64,000 bases of DNA from an uncultured Acetatifactor sp. (lineage in GTDB: Bacteria; Bacillota; Clostridia; Lachnospirales; Lachnospiraceae), in the NCBI GenBank assembly GCA_947625475.1, contig CANQOL010000014.1:1-64000 (forward strand). The letters are read 5' to 3'. The notes under the pieces are model-generated. The model saw only the letters and a list, made by a program, of their open reading frames with translations, searched no databases and was not told where the DNA came from. The stretch's first letter is position 1. Every line of letters begins with the position of its first letter. This document shows positions 25,341 to 33,372 of this stretch, piece by piece. The position numbers and the translations under genes are program-made.

Positions 25341-26942
25341 CTAGTTCAGATAATTCAGAGGATTCACCTGTTTGCCGCCGATCAGGATCTCAAAATGCAC
25401 ATGGGGCCCCGTGCTGACGCCGGTGTTGCCGCTCAGGGCAATCCTCTGGCCCTGCTTTACATAGTCCCCCACCTTCACCAGCACCTTGCTCAGGTGGCCG
25501 TACCGGGTCTGCCGGCCGTCCTCATGGTCAATGTAGACCACATAACCGTAGCCGCTGCCCCAGCCGGCCTTGGATACCCTGCCGCCGCAGGAGGCCACCA
25601 CCGTGGTGCCCACAGGAGTCGCCCAGTCCACACCCTTGTGGTTGGTGCTGGCGCCCTTCTTGGGGGCGGTGCGTCTGCCGAACCGGGAGGTGAGCCGTCC
25701 GCCGGAGATGGGCTTGATGTAGGTGGGCGGAATCTTGGTGCCTCTCTCCACCACCTTGGCCACCGCCTCCATGACAACCTCCTCCTTCAGGATCTCCCGG
25801 TCCGTCTGGGTGTCATTTACAAAGGTCTCCAGCGCAATGATCCTGCGGAAGCCCGCAGAGGGCTGCTGGCGCACCACCGTGTCCGTGGTATACCAGCCGT
25901 CGTTGTCAATGTAGACGACAGGGGCATCGTAGATTTCCTCATAATAGTTGACCTCATGCCTCTCCACGGAGAGCTCCGGCTCCGGCACGGTGATGATCAG
26001 CTCCTGGCCCACCCGTATCACCGTATTCTCGTCCTCCAGGCTCTCATTCATCTCGACGATCCGGTCCATGGGAATATTGACCTTGATGGCGATCTCCGAG
26101 AGCGTATCCCCGGATTCCACCGTGTAGATCTGCTGCTGCTCCTGCTCCACGGTCAGCTCCTGGACCGCCTGCTCCAGGCTTGTGAGCTGCCCGGAGGGCA
26201 GGTAACACTCCGCCACCTCCACCTCCTGGGGAAAGCTCATGTCCAGGATCCCCAGCTGATAGTCCTCAAACTCCTGGGGCTCCTGCTCCCCGGCCGCCCC
26301 GAAAAGCTCCTCCAGCCGGGCGCTGATGCCCGCCTTGAACATCCCCGCCTCATTCCAGAGCTGCCCTCCCTCCGGGACATGGGAGCTCTCCCCCCCGTCT
26401 TGTCTGGAGCAGACATCCGCCGTCAGTACATGGAGCTTTCTCTCCCCGTTGGAGGAAAACCCGATGCCGAAGCTGCCCGACGCATCGTAACGTCCCACCG
26501 CCGCCTCCAGAAGCCGGCGGACTTCCTCCAGGTCCCCCAGGTTTACAATGTACTCGTTTACCTTCAGGGTATAACAGCGCCGGGCAGTCTCCAGGACACT
26601 GTCCTCTAACACCTGAATCAGACGCTCCCGCACCTGTTCCTCATCCTCCGCGCTGCCCCAGAGGATTTCCTCCCCCCGCACCTCCAGATCGGCACGCAAA
26701 AAAACCAGCTCCGGAGACTGGGACGCCACCTGGGCCCTCGCCTCCCAGAGCAGCTCCCGGGCCCTCTCCGGGCTGGACACGGCGCCTATCTCCTGTCCGT
26801 TCACCGTCATATGAAAGAGATTCTCCCCCTCATATGTGAAGCGCACATACCCCTTCATAAAAAGAAGCACGGCAAACAGGCACAGCAGATGCGCCCTTAT
26901 ATACGATCCCTTTAATGTCTTACGGTATTTTGTAATCCTCAT
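25341..26942 (-). CDS. Membrane-anchored LysM-G5-M23 peptidoglycan peptidase
   Basis: The 533-aa protein has an N-terminal membrane helix (AHLLCLFAVLLFMKGYV) and a ~230-residue region of unknown fold. A LysM domain (YTVESGDTLSEIAIKVNIP, ~residues 275-320) and a G5 domain (~330-410) follow. The C-terminal M23 endopeptidase domain (~415-533) has HKGVDWATPVG and GPHVHFEI, which supply its zinc ligands, so it should be active. Such proteins cut peptide cross-links during growth or spore formation. The ATG has GGAAGG only two bases away, so the start is less certain. It probably shares a transcript with the flavin reductase gene upstream. Confidence 0.9.
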   Translation of the reverse strand: MRITKYRKTLKGSYIRAHLLCLFAVLLFMKGYVRFTYEGENLFHMTVNGQEIGAVSSPERARELLWEARAQVASQSPELVFLRADLEVRGEEILWGSAEDEEQVRERLIQVLEDSVLETARRCYTLKVNEYIVNLGDLEEVRRLLEAAVGRYDASGSFGIGFSSNGERKLHVLTADVCSRQDGGESSHVPEGGQLWNEAGMFKAGISARLEELFGAAGEQEPQEFEDYQLGILDMSFPQEVEVAECYLPSGQLTSLEQAVQELTVEQEQQQIYTVESGDTLSEIAIKVNIPMDRIVEMNESLEDENTVIRVGQELIITVPEPELSVERHEVNYYEEIYDAPVVYIDNDGWYTTDTVVRQQPSAGFRRIIALETFVNDTQTDREILKEEVVMEAVAKVVERGTKIPPTYIKPISGGRLTSRFGRRTAPKKGASTNHKGVDWATPVGTTVVASCGGRVSKAGWGSGYGYVVYIDHEDGRQTRYGHLSKVLVKVGDYVKQGQRIALSGNTGVSTGPHVHFEILIGGKQVNPLNYLN

Positions 26943-26983
26943 TGCCTTCCGTTTCTATCTCAAATCCAAAAAGTATCTCTCCG

Positions 26984-27550
26984 TCATCCGCGTCTCCGGA
27001 CGCTGTATCCAAAGGATCCCACCTTCTCCCCGGTGACCAGATAAGACCCGTGGGAGTATACGATAGGCTCCGCCTTCTCCAGGTGGAATTTCCCTTCTGC
27101 GTCCATATACCTCTCGTCCGCATGCACCGCCAGCACCCTTGCCAGGAACAGATCATGGCTTCCCAGAGCCTGCACCTGCGTCACCTGACACTCCAGATTC
27201 ACCGGGCTTTCCCCGATCAGCGGCGCCCTCACTTTCTCCGCGGGCGGGGCCGTGAGCTTCATCTCCCTGAACTTATCGGTCTGCCTGCCGCTTTTGATCC
27301 CGCAGAAGTCCGTGGCAAAGGCCAGCTCTCTTGTAGTCAGGTTGATCACAAACTCCCCCGTCTCTCTCAGGATCCCGTAGGAATATCTCTCCGGGCGCAC
27401 GGAGATGGACACCATGGGCGGATCGCTGCAGACCGTGCCCGTCCAGGCCACCGTGATAATATTCGGATTCCCCTCCCGGTCCGCCACGCTCACCATCACC
27501 ACCGGCAGCGGATACAGCATATTGCCCGGCTTCCACAGCTGTTTTGCCAT
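26984..27550 (-). CDS. Flavin reductase-like FMN-binding protein
   Basis: The 188-aa protein has the split beta-barrel flavin reductase fold: NMLYPLPVVMVSVADREGNP at the start, then AWTGTVCSDPPMVSISVRPERYSYG and the INLTTRELAFATDFCG segment. Proteins of this size in Clostridia bind FMN and act as flavin reductases or as partners in redox complexes; the electron partner is not clear here. The ATG follows AAGGAG by five bases. It lies 41 bases upstream of the M23 peptidase gene. Confidence 0.85.
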   Translation of the reverse strand: MAKQLWKPGNMLYPLPVVMVSVADREGNPNIITVAWTGTVCSDPPMVSISVRPERYSYGILRETGEFVINLTTRELAFATDFCGIKSGRQTDKFREMKLTAPPAEKVRAPLIGESPVNLECQVTQVQALGSHDLFLARVLAVHADERYMDAEGKFHLEKAEPIVYSHGSYLVTGEKVGSFGYSVRRRG

Positions 27551-27624
27551 AGTATCTCCTTTTTTCAGGGACGCGATACCTCAGGCCTCCCGTCCGAAGC
27601 AGCAAAAACTCTTTTACCTCCATG

Positions 27625-28188
27625 TCACAGCACATGGAAATACAAAAGCAGCTGGAATATCACCCCCGCCGCCGCCACCAAAAGGGCCGCGGCGCTCAGG
27701 CCCATCACTGCCTTCAGCTTCCCCTCCAGAACGCTTACCGATTTCTCCAGGGATGCGTTTTGTTTGCCCGCTTCCTCCACAATCACCGCCTGCACGTTCC
27801 GATAGACTTTCACATTCTCCTTATGTACATAGTCCCCTATCTGCTCTCCCTGGGTATTCAGGCTCTCCTTCAGTGTCTCCTGGATCTGCCCTGTCCCCAG
27901 CTGCATTTCCTGCATCCGGCTGATCCCCGTCTCCACCAGCCGGTCGATCTCCCCGGTATTGACCTGGGCGCTGCGGATCTTTTCCTCCCCTGCCGCCAGG
28001 ATTTCCTCCAGCCTGCGCTGGTTGGCCGCCGCCTCCTCGTTGAGCAGGCGCATCTCCTTGAGGCCCTCGTTGTACTGCTTCACCTGATTCTGCAGCCTGC
28101 GAAGCTCTTCCGCCTCCGCCGCTCCATTGGCCCGGATGATCTCCGCCGCCGTCAGCTTATGGGCCAGCTTATCCATAAAGTTATCCAT
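27625..28188 (-). CDS. Coiled-coil protein with C-terminal membrane helix
   Basis: The 187-aa protein is mostly alpha-helical and predicted to form a long coiled coil (AEELRRLQNQVKQYNEGLKE ... LEEILAAGEEKIRSAQ). It ends in a single hydrophobic helix (VMGLSAAALLVAAAGVIFQL), so it should be tail-anchored with its bulk in the cytoplasm. I do not know its function. ATG 28188 has GGAGGAGG upstream; the frame upstream of it lacks any ribosome site. It lies 74 bases upstream of the flavin reductase gene. Confidence 0.65.
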   Translation of the reverse strand: MDNFMDKLAHKLTAAEIIRANGAAEAEELRRLQNQVKQYNEGLKEMRLLNEEAAANQRRLEEILAAGEEKIRSAQVNTGEIDRLVETGISRMQEMQLGTGQIQETLKESLNTQGEQIGDYVHKENVKVYRNVQAVIVEEAGKQNASLEKSVSVLEGKLKAVMGLSAAALLVAAAGVIFQLLLYFHVL

Positions 28189-28839
28189 TTTTCCTCCTCC
28201 AGACCTGTTCACCGCCGTCTTCCTCCCGCCGAAAGCCGCCCCGGGCTGCTCCCGGTTTTTTGTTATTTTACCATTTTTCCCTGCACAATACAACCCAAAC
28301 CTTCCCCCCGGGACATTTTCCTTCCCTTCAGGACATTTTCCGGGGGGATCCGCCCTCCCTATCCTCCCGGCGCCAAATATAGGCCCTCATTTTTGTGCAG
28401 ATTGTATATTTTTCTGCCGATTTGTTTTTGACTTTTGTATAATTCACCAATAATTAACACTGTGTTCATGATTCGTTCATATTTTCCTGATATAGTTACT
28501 TTATCAAAGAATTCCATCCTTAATAATTACGAGTACAGATAATTTTTTCATAATAGCCCGGGTGCCGGAAGGCATCCGGGCACTCCTCATTTCAGGGCCT
28601 CCTTCCGCCTGGGACGGGGGAAGAATGTCTGGTTCTGACACCTTCCGGCATCGTACTTCCGGGCCTCCTTCCGCCTTCGGCAGGGGGAGAATGTCCCGTC
28701 TGCGACAGATTTCCGCCGCACTTTCCCCTGGCGATTTCCTCAGATCTATTGAAATCGGCGGCACGCTGACATATAATAGATTCCGTAGAGCGGGCGGGGC
28801 CCGCTCTAAAATCAGGTTCATTCATAAGGAGGAGTCATT
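28189..28839. other. Intergenic region with hairpin, 66-bp repeat and leader of the nucleotidase gene
   Basis: This 650-base stretch separates a minus-strand gene from the plus-strand nucleotidase. It is AT-rich near 28380-28550, where TTGACT and TATAAT-like boxes occur but not at correct spacing. A hairpin with an 11-bp stem and GGAA loop lies at 28556-28581, without a U-run, and a 66-bp tandem repeat lies at 28595-28726. I see no open frame with a ribosome site in it. Confidence 0.5.
28595..28726. repeat. Two tandem 66-bp units
   Basis: Two adjacent 66-base units begin GGGCCTCCTTCCGCCT at 28595 and 28661 and share the start, GAATGTC in the middle and the CTTCC end. They lie in the untranslated leader of the nucleotidase gene. 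No protein is encoded. Confidence 0.7.
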
Positions 28840-30930
28840 ATGAAAAAAACACGCTTTCGCAAAGCGGCAGCCCTTCTGCTGTGCTTTGCCATGGTGCTGG
28901 GCTGCAGCGCCTGCGGAGGGCAAAAGGATGCCTCGCAGGGGGCAGACGGGTCCTCACAGGTGACCGCCCAGGAATCCGCCGAGGCCGGCCAGACGCCTGC
29001 GGAGGAATCCGGCGAAGCCTCCCAGGAATCCGGCGAAACTGCCCAGGCCCCTGACGGGGAATCCGGGGAGGACGCCCCCCAGCGGGAGGCCGCGGTGATC
29101 ACCCTGTATTCCACCAACGATATCCACGGAGTGGTGGCGGAGAGTGCTGACGACGGGGTCATCGGCCTGCCCCAGGCGGCGGCCATAGCAGCCTCCACCG
29201 AGAACGCCATTCTTCTGGACGCCGGGGATGCCACCCAGGGGGCCAGCTTTGCCACTGTGGACAGCGGTGCCCATGTGATCGAGGTGATGAACGCCGCCGG
29301 CTACAAGGCCATGGCGGCAGGCAACCACGAATTTGATTACGGCGCCGAGGCACTGACGGCCAACGCCGCGCTGGCCCAGTTCCCCATTCTTTCCGCCAAC
29401 ACCCTAAAGGACGGGGAGCCCCTGCTGGAGAGCCATACCGTTGTGGAGGCAGCCGGATACCGGATCGGCATCATCGGCATCACCACCGCTTCCACCTCCA
29501 CCTCCACCAACCCGGCGAAGCTGGAGGGCATCACCTTTGAAAACGAAATCGAAACCGCAAAGGCCCAGATAGCGGAGCTGGCGGAGAGTGTGGATGCCAT
29601 CGTTCTTCTGGCCCACTTAGGCGACAATCCCCTTGCCACAGACGTCACCTCCCAGCAGCTGCTGGAGGGGCTCTCCCCTCAGGAGCTGGCGAAGGTAGCT
29701 GCCGTGATAGACGGCCACAGCCACACCATTGAGGAGGCAAAGGAGGGCTCCGTTCCCATTGTCCAGACCGGTACCCAGAACAGGGCCCTGGGCGTTGTCA
29801 CCCTCTCCTTCGACGGGGAAGGCGGCTTTACCGCACAGGGAGAGGTGTGGGATTACGAGAAGGCGGCGGCCTTTGCCCTGAACGAAGAGGGTGAAGCCGC
29901 GAAGGCGGCCGTTACGGCAGCCTACGACAACTGCATCATCGAAATCGATCCTGTCCTGGCCCAGGAGGTGGCCCGTACCGGCGCACCCATCTGGGGCGGA
30001 TACATTTACTACGATTATTCGGAGCCCCGGATTGTGGAGACCACCATGGGAGATCTGGTGGCGGATGCCTTCCGGTATTACGGCCAGATGTTCGCCGACC
30101 AGAACAGCCTGCCCCTTCCCGTGATCGGCGTGGAGAACGGCGGCGGCATCAGCGCCACCCTTCCCTACGGGATTGTGACCAGGGGAGATATTCTGAACGC
30201 CTTCAATCACGGGAACACGGTGGACGTGATCCGGGTGTATCCTTCTCAGCTCTACACGGCGCTGGAGCTGGGCCTTGCCATGACCGGCCAGGACGACACA
30301 GGCCTTCTGATCTGTGAAAAGCCCTCCGGCAGCTTCCTGCAGGTGTCCGGCATCACCTACACCTACGATCCCGCAGGGGAGCCGGGAAACAAAGTGGTTT
30401 CCGTGGTCCTGGAGGACGGCACGGAACTCTCCCGGGACGATGAGGAGACGGATCTTCTGGTGGTCACCAACAACTATGTGACTACCTTTGACGGATTTAA
30501 TTCCACCATGAAATTCGGCGAGCTGGGCGGCGAGGACGCCATCGTCATGGATTACATTCTCCATCTGACCAACGACGGAGCGGACACCCTGACCGTCGAC
30601 AGACCGGCGGGCCGGATCCTGGTGGAGGGAGACAAATCGCCGGAGACCTACGACGTGGTGATTCCCGTCCTGGCCCCGGAGGGAAGCGAATATGACTTCA
30701 CCGGGACGGAGTTTGAGATTGTCATCGACAACGAGGCTCCCGAAAAGGCGGTCTGCGAGGCGGACGGCCTGCATCTGACCGTTTCCAAAGGCGCCCACAC
30801 TTTTTATCTTGCGGAGTCTGTGGATGCCGTGCCGGTCTACACCAACAACTATTCCGGCTCCGGCACGGTCACAACCGCCGACGGCTATTATCATCTCTAC
30901 TTTACGGTGGATCCCCAGACCTTAGAATGA
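28840..30930 (+). CDS. Lipoprotein 5'-nucleotidase, UshA/NucA type
   Basis: The 696-aa protein begins with a lipoprotein signal (ALLLCFAMVLGCSAC, lipid on Cys) and an acidic Ser/Glu-rich linker to about residue 75. The metallophosphatase domain follows: LYSTNDIHG, LLDAGDATQG, AAGNHEFDYG and the metal-binding VIDGHSHT. The 5'-nucleotidase C-terminal domain has VENGGGISATLPYG and FNHGNTVDVIRV. An extra ~100-residue C-terminal domain (VIPVLAPEGSEYDFTG...) may be a beta-sandwich. It would hydrolyse extracellular nucleotides to nucleosides for uptake. The start ATG has AAGGAGG seven bases upstream. It is the only gene on its transcript. Confidence 0.9.
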   Translation: MKKTRFRKAAALLLCFAMVLGCSACGGQKDASQGADGSSQVTAQESAEAGQTPAEESGEASQESGETAQAPDGESGEDAPQREAAVITLYSTNDIHGVVAESADDGVIGLPQAAAIAASTENAILLDAGDATQGASFATVDSGAHVIEVMNAAGYKAMAAGNHEFDYGAEALTANAALAQFPILSANTLKDGEPLLESHTVVEAAGYRIGIIGITTASTSTSTNPAKLEGITFENEIETAKAQIAELAESVDAIVLLAHLGDNPLATDVTSQQLLEGLSPQELAKVAAVIDGHSHTIEEAKEGSVPIVQTGTQNRALGVVTLSFDGEGGFTAQGEVWDYEKAAAFALNEEGEAAKAAVTAAYDNCIIEIDPVLAQEVARTGAPIWGGYIYYDYSEPRIVETTMGDLVADAFRYYGQMFADQNSLPLPVIGVENGGGISATLPYGIVTRGDILNAFNHGNTVDVIRVYPSQLYTALELGLAMTGQDDTGLLICEKPSGSFLQVSGITYTYDPAGEPGNKVVSVVLEDGTELSRDDEETDLLVVTNNYVTTFDGFNSTMKFGELGGEDAIVMDYILHLTNDGADTLTVDRPAGRILVEGDKSPETYDVVIPVLAPEGSEYDFTGTEFEIVIDNEAPEKAVCEADGLHLTVSKGAHTFYLAESVDAVPVYTNNYSGSGTVTTADGYYHLYFTVDPQTLE

Positions 30931-30933
30931 GGG

Positions 30934-31006
30934 CATCCTTGGGATAAAAAAACATCCCGGGGATAAAAGGACATCCCGGGGATAAAAAGATTTCCCTGGG
31001 ATAAAA
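30934..31006. repeat. Degenerate 19-bp palindromic repeats after the nucleotidase gene
   Basis: Three to four units of the form CATCCCNGGGATAAAAGGA follow each other just after the stop codon, the first being weaker. Each contains the palindrome ATCCC/GGGAT. On the plus strand the palindromes are followed by A runs, so they are not ordinary plus-strand terminators. Confidence 0.6.
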
Positions 31007-31049
31007 CCGGCATAGGATAAGCCCGGCATTCGGTTCAGGCCGGCAAGAG

Positions 31050-31095
31050 AGCAAAAAAGAAGGGGCTGCACACGCCAGAGCAGGCGGGCAGCCCC
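31050..31095 (-). terminator. Terminator after the alarmone synthetase gene
   Basis: GGGGCTGC and GCAGCCCC pair on the minus strand with a GCC-rich inner stem, followed by TTCTTTTTTG. Confidence 0.8.
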
Positions 31096-31152
31096 ATTCT
31101 GTTTCCTGTTTCTATTTTCCGGCCATATCTCTTTTTCCTCTTATCTCCCCTT

Positions 31153-31824
31153 TTATGCTTCCCTTCCCTGCTGCTCCTTCCGGTATCCGCCCTGGCTGAT
31201 GGCCTGGATTTCCTCGTTGAGGGAAAGCATCCGGGCGTCCAGATCCGACACCAGCCTGGCACACTCGATGAGCTCGTTTTTAATGTCCTCCGGGGCCTCC
31301 CCCTCAAATTTATAGTGGATCTTGTGCTCCAGGCTGGCCCAGAAATCCATGGCAACCGTCCGGATCTGGATCTCCACCTTGGTGTCCACAATCCGGTCCG
31401 ACAGATACACGGGCACCGACACAATCATATGGTAGCTCTTGTAGCCGCTGGCCTTGGGATAGGTGATATAGTCCTTCACCGCCAGCACCCGGATATCCTT
31501 CTGCTCTCTTATCATATCGGCCAGCCGGAAAATGTCCGAGGTAAAGGAGCAGATCACCCGGATCCCGGCGATGTCGTTTATGTACTTCACCATGTTCTCA
31601 ATGGTAGACTCGTAGCCGTGGCGCTTCAGCTTTTTGACAATGCTCTCCGGGGTCTTGATCCGGGATTTGATATGCTCTATGGGATTATACTGATGCACAT
31701 GCTGGAATTCGTCGTTTAAGATCTCCAGCTTGGTGTTGATCTGCTTCAGGGCGGCGTTGTAGGTCAGATTGACCGCCATCCAGCTGTCTATGCCGTTGTC
31801 GTTTTCCACTACTCTCAGTTCCAT
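31153..31824 (-). CDS. Small alarmone synthetase (RelQ/YjbM type)
   Basis: The 223-aa protein is a single (p)ppGpp synthetase domain without the hydrolase, TGS or ACT domains of RelA/SpoT. Motifs include RIKTPESIVKKLKRHGY, DIAGIRVICSF, YPKASGYKSYHMIV and VEIQIRTVAMDFWASLEHKI. It would transfer pyrophosphate from ATP to GTP or GDP to make the stress alarmone. ATG 31824 has AAGGAG five bases upstream. An extended -10 promoter lies just before it and a terminator just after, so it is a single-gene unit. Confidence 0.93.
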   Translation of the reverse strand: MELRVVENDNGIDSWMAVNLTYNAALKQINTKLEILNDEFQHVHQYNPIEHIKSRIKTPESIVKKLKRHGYESTIENMVKYINDIAGIRVICSFTSDIFRLADMIREQKDIRVLAVKDYITYPKASGYKSYHMIVSVPVYLSDRIVDTKVEIQIRTVAMDFWASLEHKIHYKFEGEAPEDIKNELIECARLVSDLDARMLSLNEEIQAISQGGYRKEQQGREA

Positions 31825-31854
31825 GCTGACTCCTTCAAAGGGGTTGATATATTC

Positions 31855-31863
31855 AGTATAACA
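31855..31863 (-). promoter_or_regulatory. Extended -10 promoter of the alarmone synthetase gene
   Basis: TGTTATACT on the minus strand is an extended -10 element 31 bases before the start codon. No good -35 box is visible. Confidence 0.4.
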
Positions 31864-32005
31864 TAAGCTGCCTCAAAAATGTATACGGCAGCGGCAATCT
31901 TTATCAATTTTTAAGAGATTTTCTCCTTCTTTTGCCCCAACCGGCCCCATTGGCCCCAACATCATATGTATATTTCCGTTTTCACAAAAATATGACGGCG
32001 CCGGC

Positions 32006-32034
32006 TTGCTTTTCCGCGCGGCAGACATTACAAT
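32006..32034 (+). promoter_or_regulatory. Promoter for the conserved-leader transcript of the 88-aa gene
   Basis: TTGCTT, a 17-base spacer and TACAAT predict a start near 32041, so the element at 32063-32131 is transcribed as a leader. The rest of the 307-base gap between the divergent genes (31825-32131) holds the alarmone synthetase promoter and no further open frame. Confidence 0.55.
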
Positions 32035-32062
32035 AAAATCATTGAGGGAGCAAGGAGATACC

Positions 32063-32131
32063 GTGTGAAAAATCACACTGATGGGCTGATTTTTCACATG
32101 AGAATTGCAGCGCTCCGGAATGGGGATTATC
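32063..32131 (+). ncRNA. Conserved leader element, copy A
   Basis: The 69 bases before the start codon begin with a perfect inverted repeat, GTGTGA-AAAA-TCACAC. Slightly further on GATTTTTCACA can pair instead with the first GTGTGAAAAATC, so two exclusive hairpins are possible. The element ends in GCGCTCCGGAATGGGG, which includes the ribosome site. An almost identical element (copy B) precedes tspO at 49397-49467. Conservation over the whole untranslated length up to the ATG argues for an RNA-level regulator or a shared operator. Confidence 0.6.
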
Positions 32132-32398
32132 ATGTTTCGACTGTGGGCAAGAGAGTGGAAGGATAACCGCATGGTGCGGGATACGGTGATCGAGGACGGC
32201 AGCGCGGACAGCCGCACCCACAAGGTATTCCGGGCGCTGGATCAGATCTGCGTCCAGTTTGACCTGGGCCGGCCCATCTGGCTGGATTCCAACATCCGGG
32301 ATTTTAAGCGCCGCAGCAGGACCCGTTTTACGAAGGACAGCTTTGTGGAGGGGATCGATTTCGATTTCCTGGAAATCCAGGTGATTGAGGAAGACTAA
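32132..32398 (+). CDS. 88-aa unknown protein with the conserved leader
   Basis: The protein begins MFRLWAREWKDNRMVRDTVI and is compact, charged and soluble-looking, with C-terminal FVEGIDFDFLEIQVIEED. I recognise no named family, although small proteins like it seem common in Lachnospiraceae. ATG 32132 was chosen because it aligns exactly with the tspO start when the two conserved leaders are compared; an in-frame ATG four codons earlier overlaps the presumed GGGG ribosome site. It lies alone between divergent promoters. Sharing the leader with tspO suggests a common signal. Confidence 0.6.
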   Translation: MFRLWAREWKDNRMVRDTVIEDGSADSRTHKVFRALDQICVQFDLGRPIWLDSNIRDFKRRSRTRFTKDSFVEGIDFDFLEIQVIEED

Positions 32399-32463
32399 AG
32401 GCCCTTTCTCTCCCGGACATTCAGAAGCCTTTTCTATTTCTCAGATTTTTTCTAATTTTTCTG

Positions 32464-32492
32464 TTGACAGATACCCTGAATCTTTGTATGAT
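32464..32492 (+). promoter_or_regulatory. Consensus promoter for the hemolysin-III gene
   Basis: TTGACA, 17 bases and TATGAT predict a start near 32499. Downstream, ACTACAT (32521) and ATGTAGT (32551) form an inverted repeat in the leader that could be an operator. Confidence 0.75.
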
Positions 32493-32582
32493 ATAGGCAT
32501 CCCATAACATAGTTTTGAATACTACATCATAAGTTGTGGAATAATTTTAAATGTAGTTTATGAAATAAAGGAGGTATGTCTT

Positions 32583-33233
32583 ATGCAGATTACAATCCGG
32601 GAGCCGGGGAGCGCCCTCACACATTTTGCCGCCATGATGCTGGCGGTATTCGCCTCGGTGCCTTTGCTCCTGAAGGCATTTATCTCCCTGGGGGAGCGAG
32701 GTCTGATCGCCATGTCCGTCTTTATGACCAGTATGATCCTGCTCTACGGGGCCAGCGCCACCTACCACTCGGTCAACCCCGGCGCCCGGGCCCTGCGGAT
32801 CTTCCGCAAGGTGGATCACATGATGATCTTTGTGCTCATCGCCGGATCCTACACCCCAGTATGCCTGCTGGTGCTGGAGAGGCCCCTGGGCTACACCCTG
32901 TTCGCAGTAGTATGGGGCATCGCGATCCTCGGCATTTTGATAAAAGCCTGCTGGATCACCTGCCCCAAATGGTTTTCATCCCTGCTGTATATTTCCATGG
33001 GCTGGGTGTGCCTGTCCGTGTTCGGCACCCTTTGGAACACCCTTCCCAGAGCCGCCTTCTGCTGGCTTCTGGCCGGAGGGCTTATCTACACGGCGGGCGG
33101 CGTGATCTACGCTTTAAAGCTCCCCCTGTTCAACTCCCGGCACAAATTTTTCGGCTCCCATGAGATCTTCCACCTGTTTGTCATGGGAGGGAGCCTGTGC
33201 CACTTTGTGTTCATGTACCTCTACGTGGCCTGA
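32583..33233 (+). CDS. Hemolysin III / PAQR-family membrane protein
   Basis: The 216-aa protein has about seven hydrophobic helices and the family signatures: Ser/His in GASATYHSVN, FRKVDHMMIFVLIAGSYTP, and the C-terminal FGSHEIFHLFVMGGSLCHF with conserved His residues that bind zinc in PAQR relatives. Despite the name, bacterial members are probably not toxins but membrane hydrolases or lipid-metabolism proteins. AGGAGG lies eight bases upstream of the ATG. It is a single-gene unit with a strong promoter. Confidence 0.9.
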   Translation: MQITIREPGSALTHFAAMMLAVFASVPLLLKAFISLGERGLIAMSVFMTSMILLYGASATYHSVNPGARALRIFRKVDHMMIFVLIAGSYTPVCLLVLERPLGYTLFAVVWGIAILGILIKACWITCPKWFSSLLYISMGWVCLSVFGTLWNTLPRAAFCWLLAGGLIYTAGGVIYALKLPLFNSRHKFFGSHEIFHLFVMGGSLCHFVFMYLYVA

Positions 33234-33237
33234 GCTT

Positions 33238-33369
33238 TGCTGTGCCCCCGGCCCGCTGCGCGGCCGATGCCTGCTGCGTTCCCGGCCCGTTATGCGGCCG
33301 ATGCCTGCTGTGCCTCCGGCCCGCTGCGCGGCCGATGCCTGCTGTGCTCCCGGCCGTTACGCAGCCTGA
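33238..33369. repeat. 34-bp tandem repeat between two convergent genes
   Basis: Three full 34-bp units start at 33238, 33272 and 33306, each beginning TGCTGYGYNYCCGGCCCG and ending GCGGCCGATGCC. A partial fourth starts at 33340. Each contains a GC-rich inverted repeat centred between GGCCCG and GCGGCC. There are no spacers, so this is not a CRISPR array. Confidence 0.85.
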
Positions 33370-33372
33370 GCC

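Noticed and set aside
28556-28581. Hairpin with GGAA loop as terminator
   Set aside because: No T run follows on either strand; it is more likely a leader structure or a chance GC-rich palindrome.
32063-32078. CRP binding site (TGTGA/TCACA)
   Set aside because: The spacer between half-sites is four bases rather than six, and the element lies downstream of the predicted transcription start with conservation extending over 70 bases.
31873-32223. 116-codon minus-strand frame opposite the conserved leader
   Set aside because: It lacks a ribosome site and lies across a promoter and the leader element.
33238-33369. Possible CRISPR array
   Set aside because: The 34-bp units are directly adjacent without unique spacers, and no cas genes are near.
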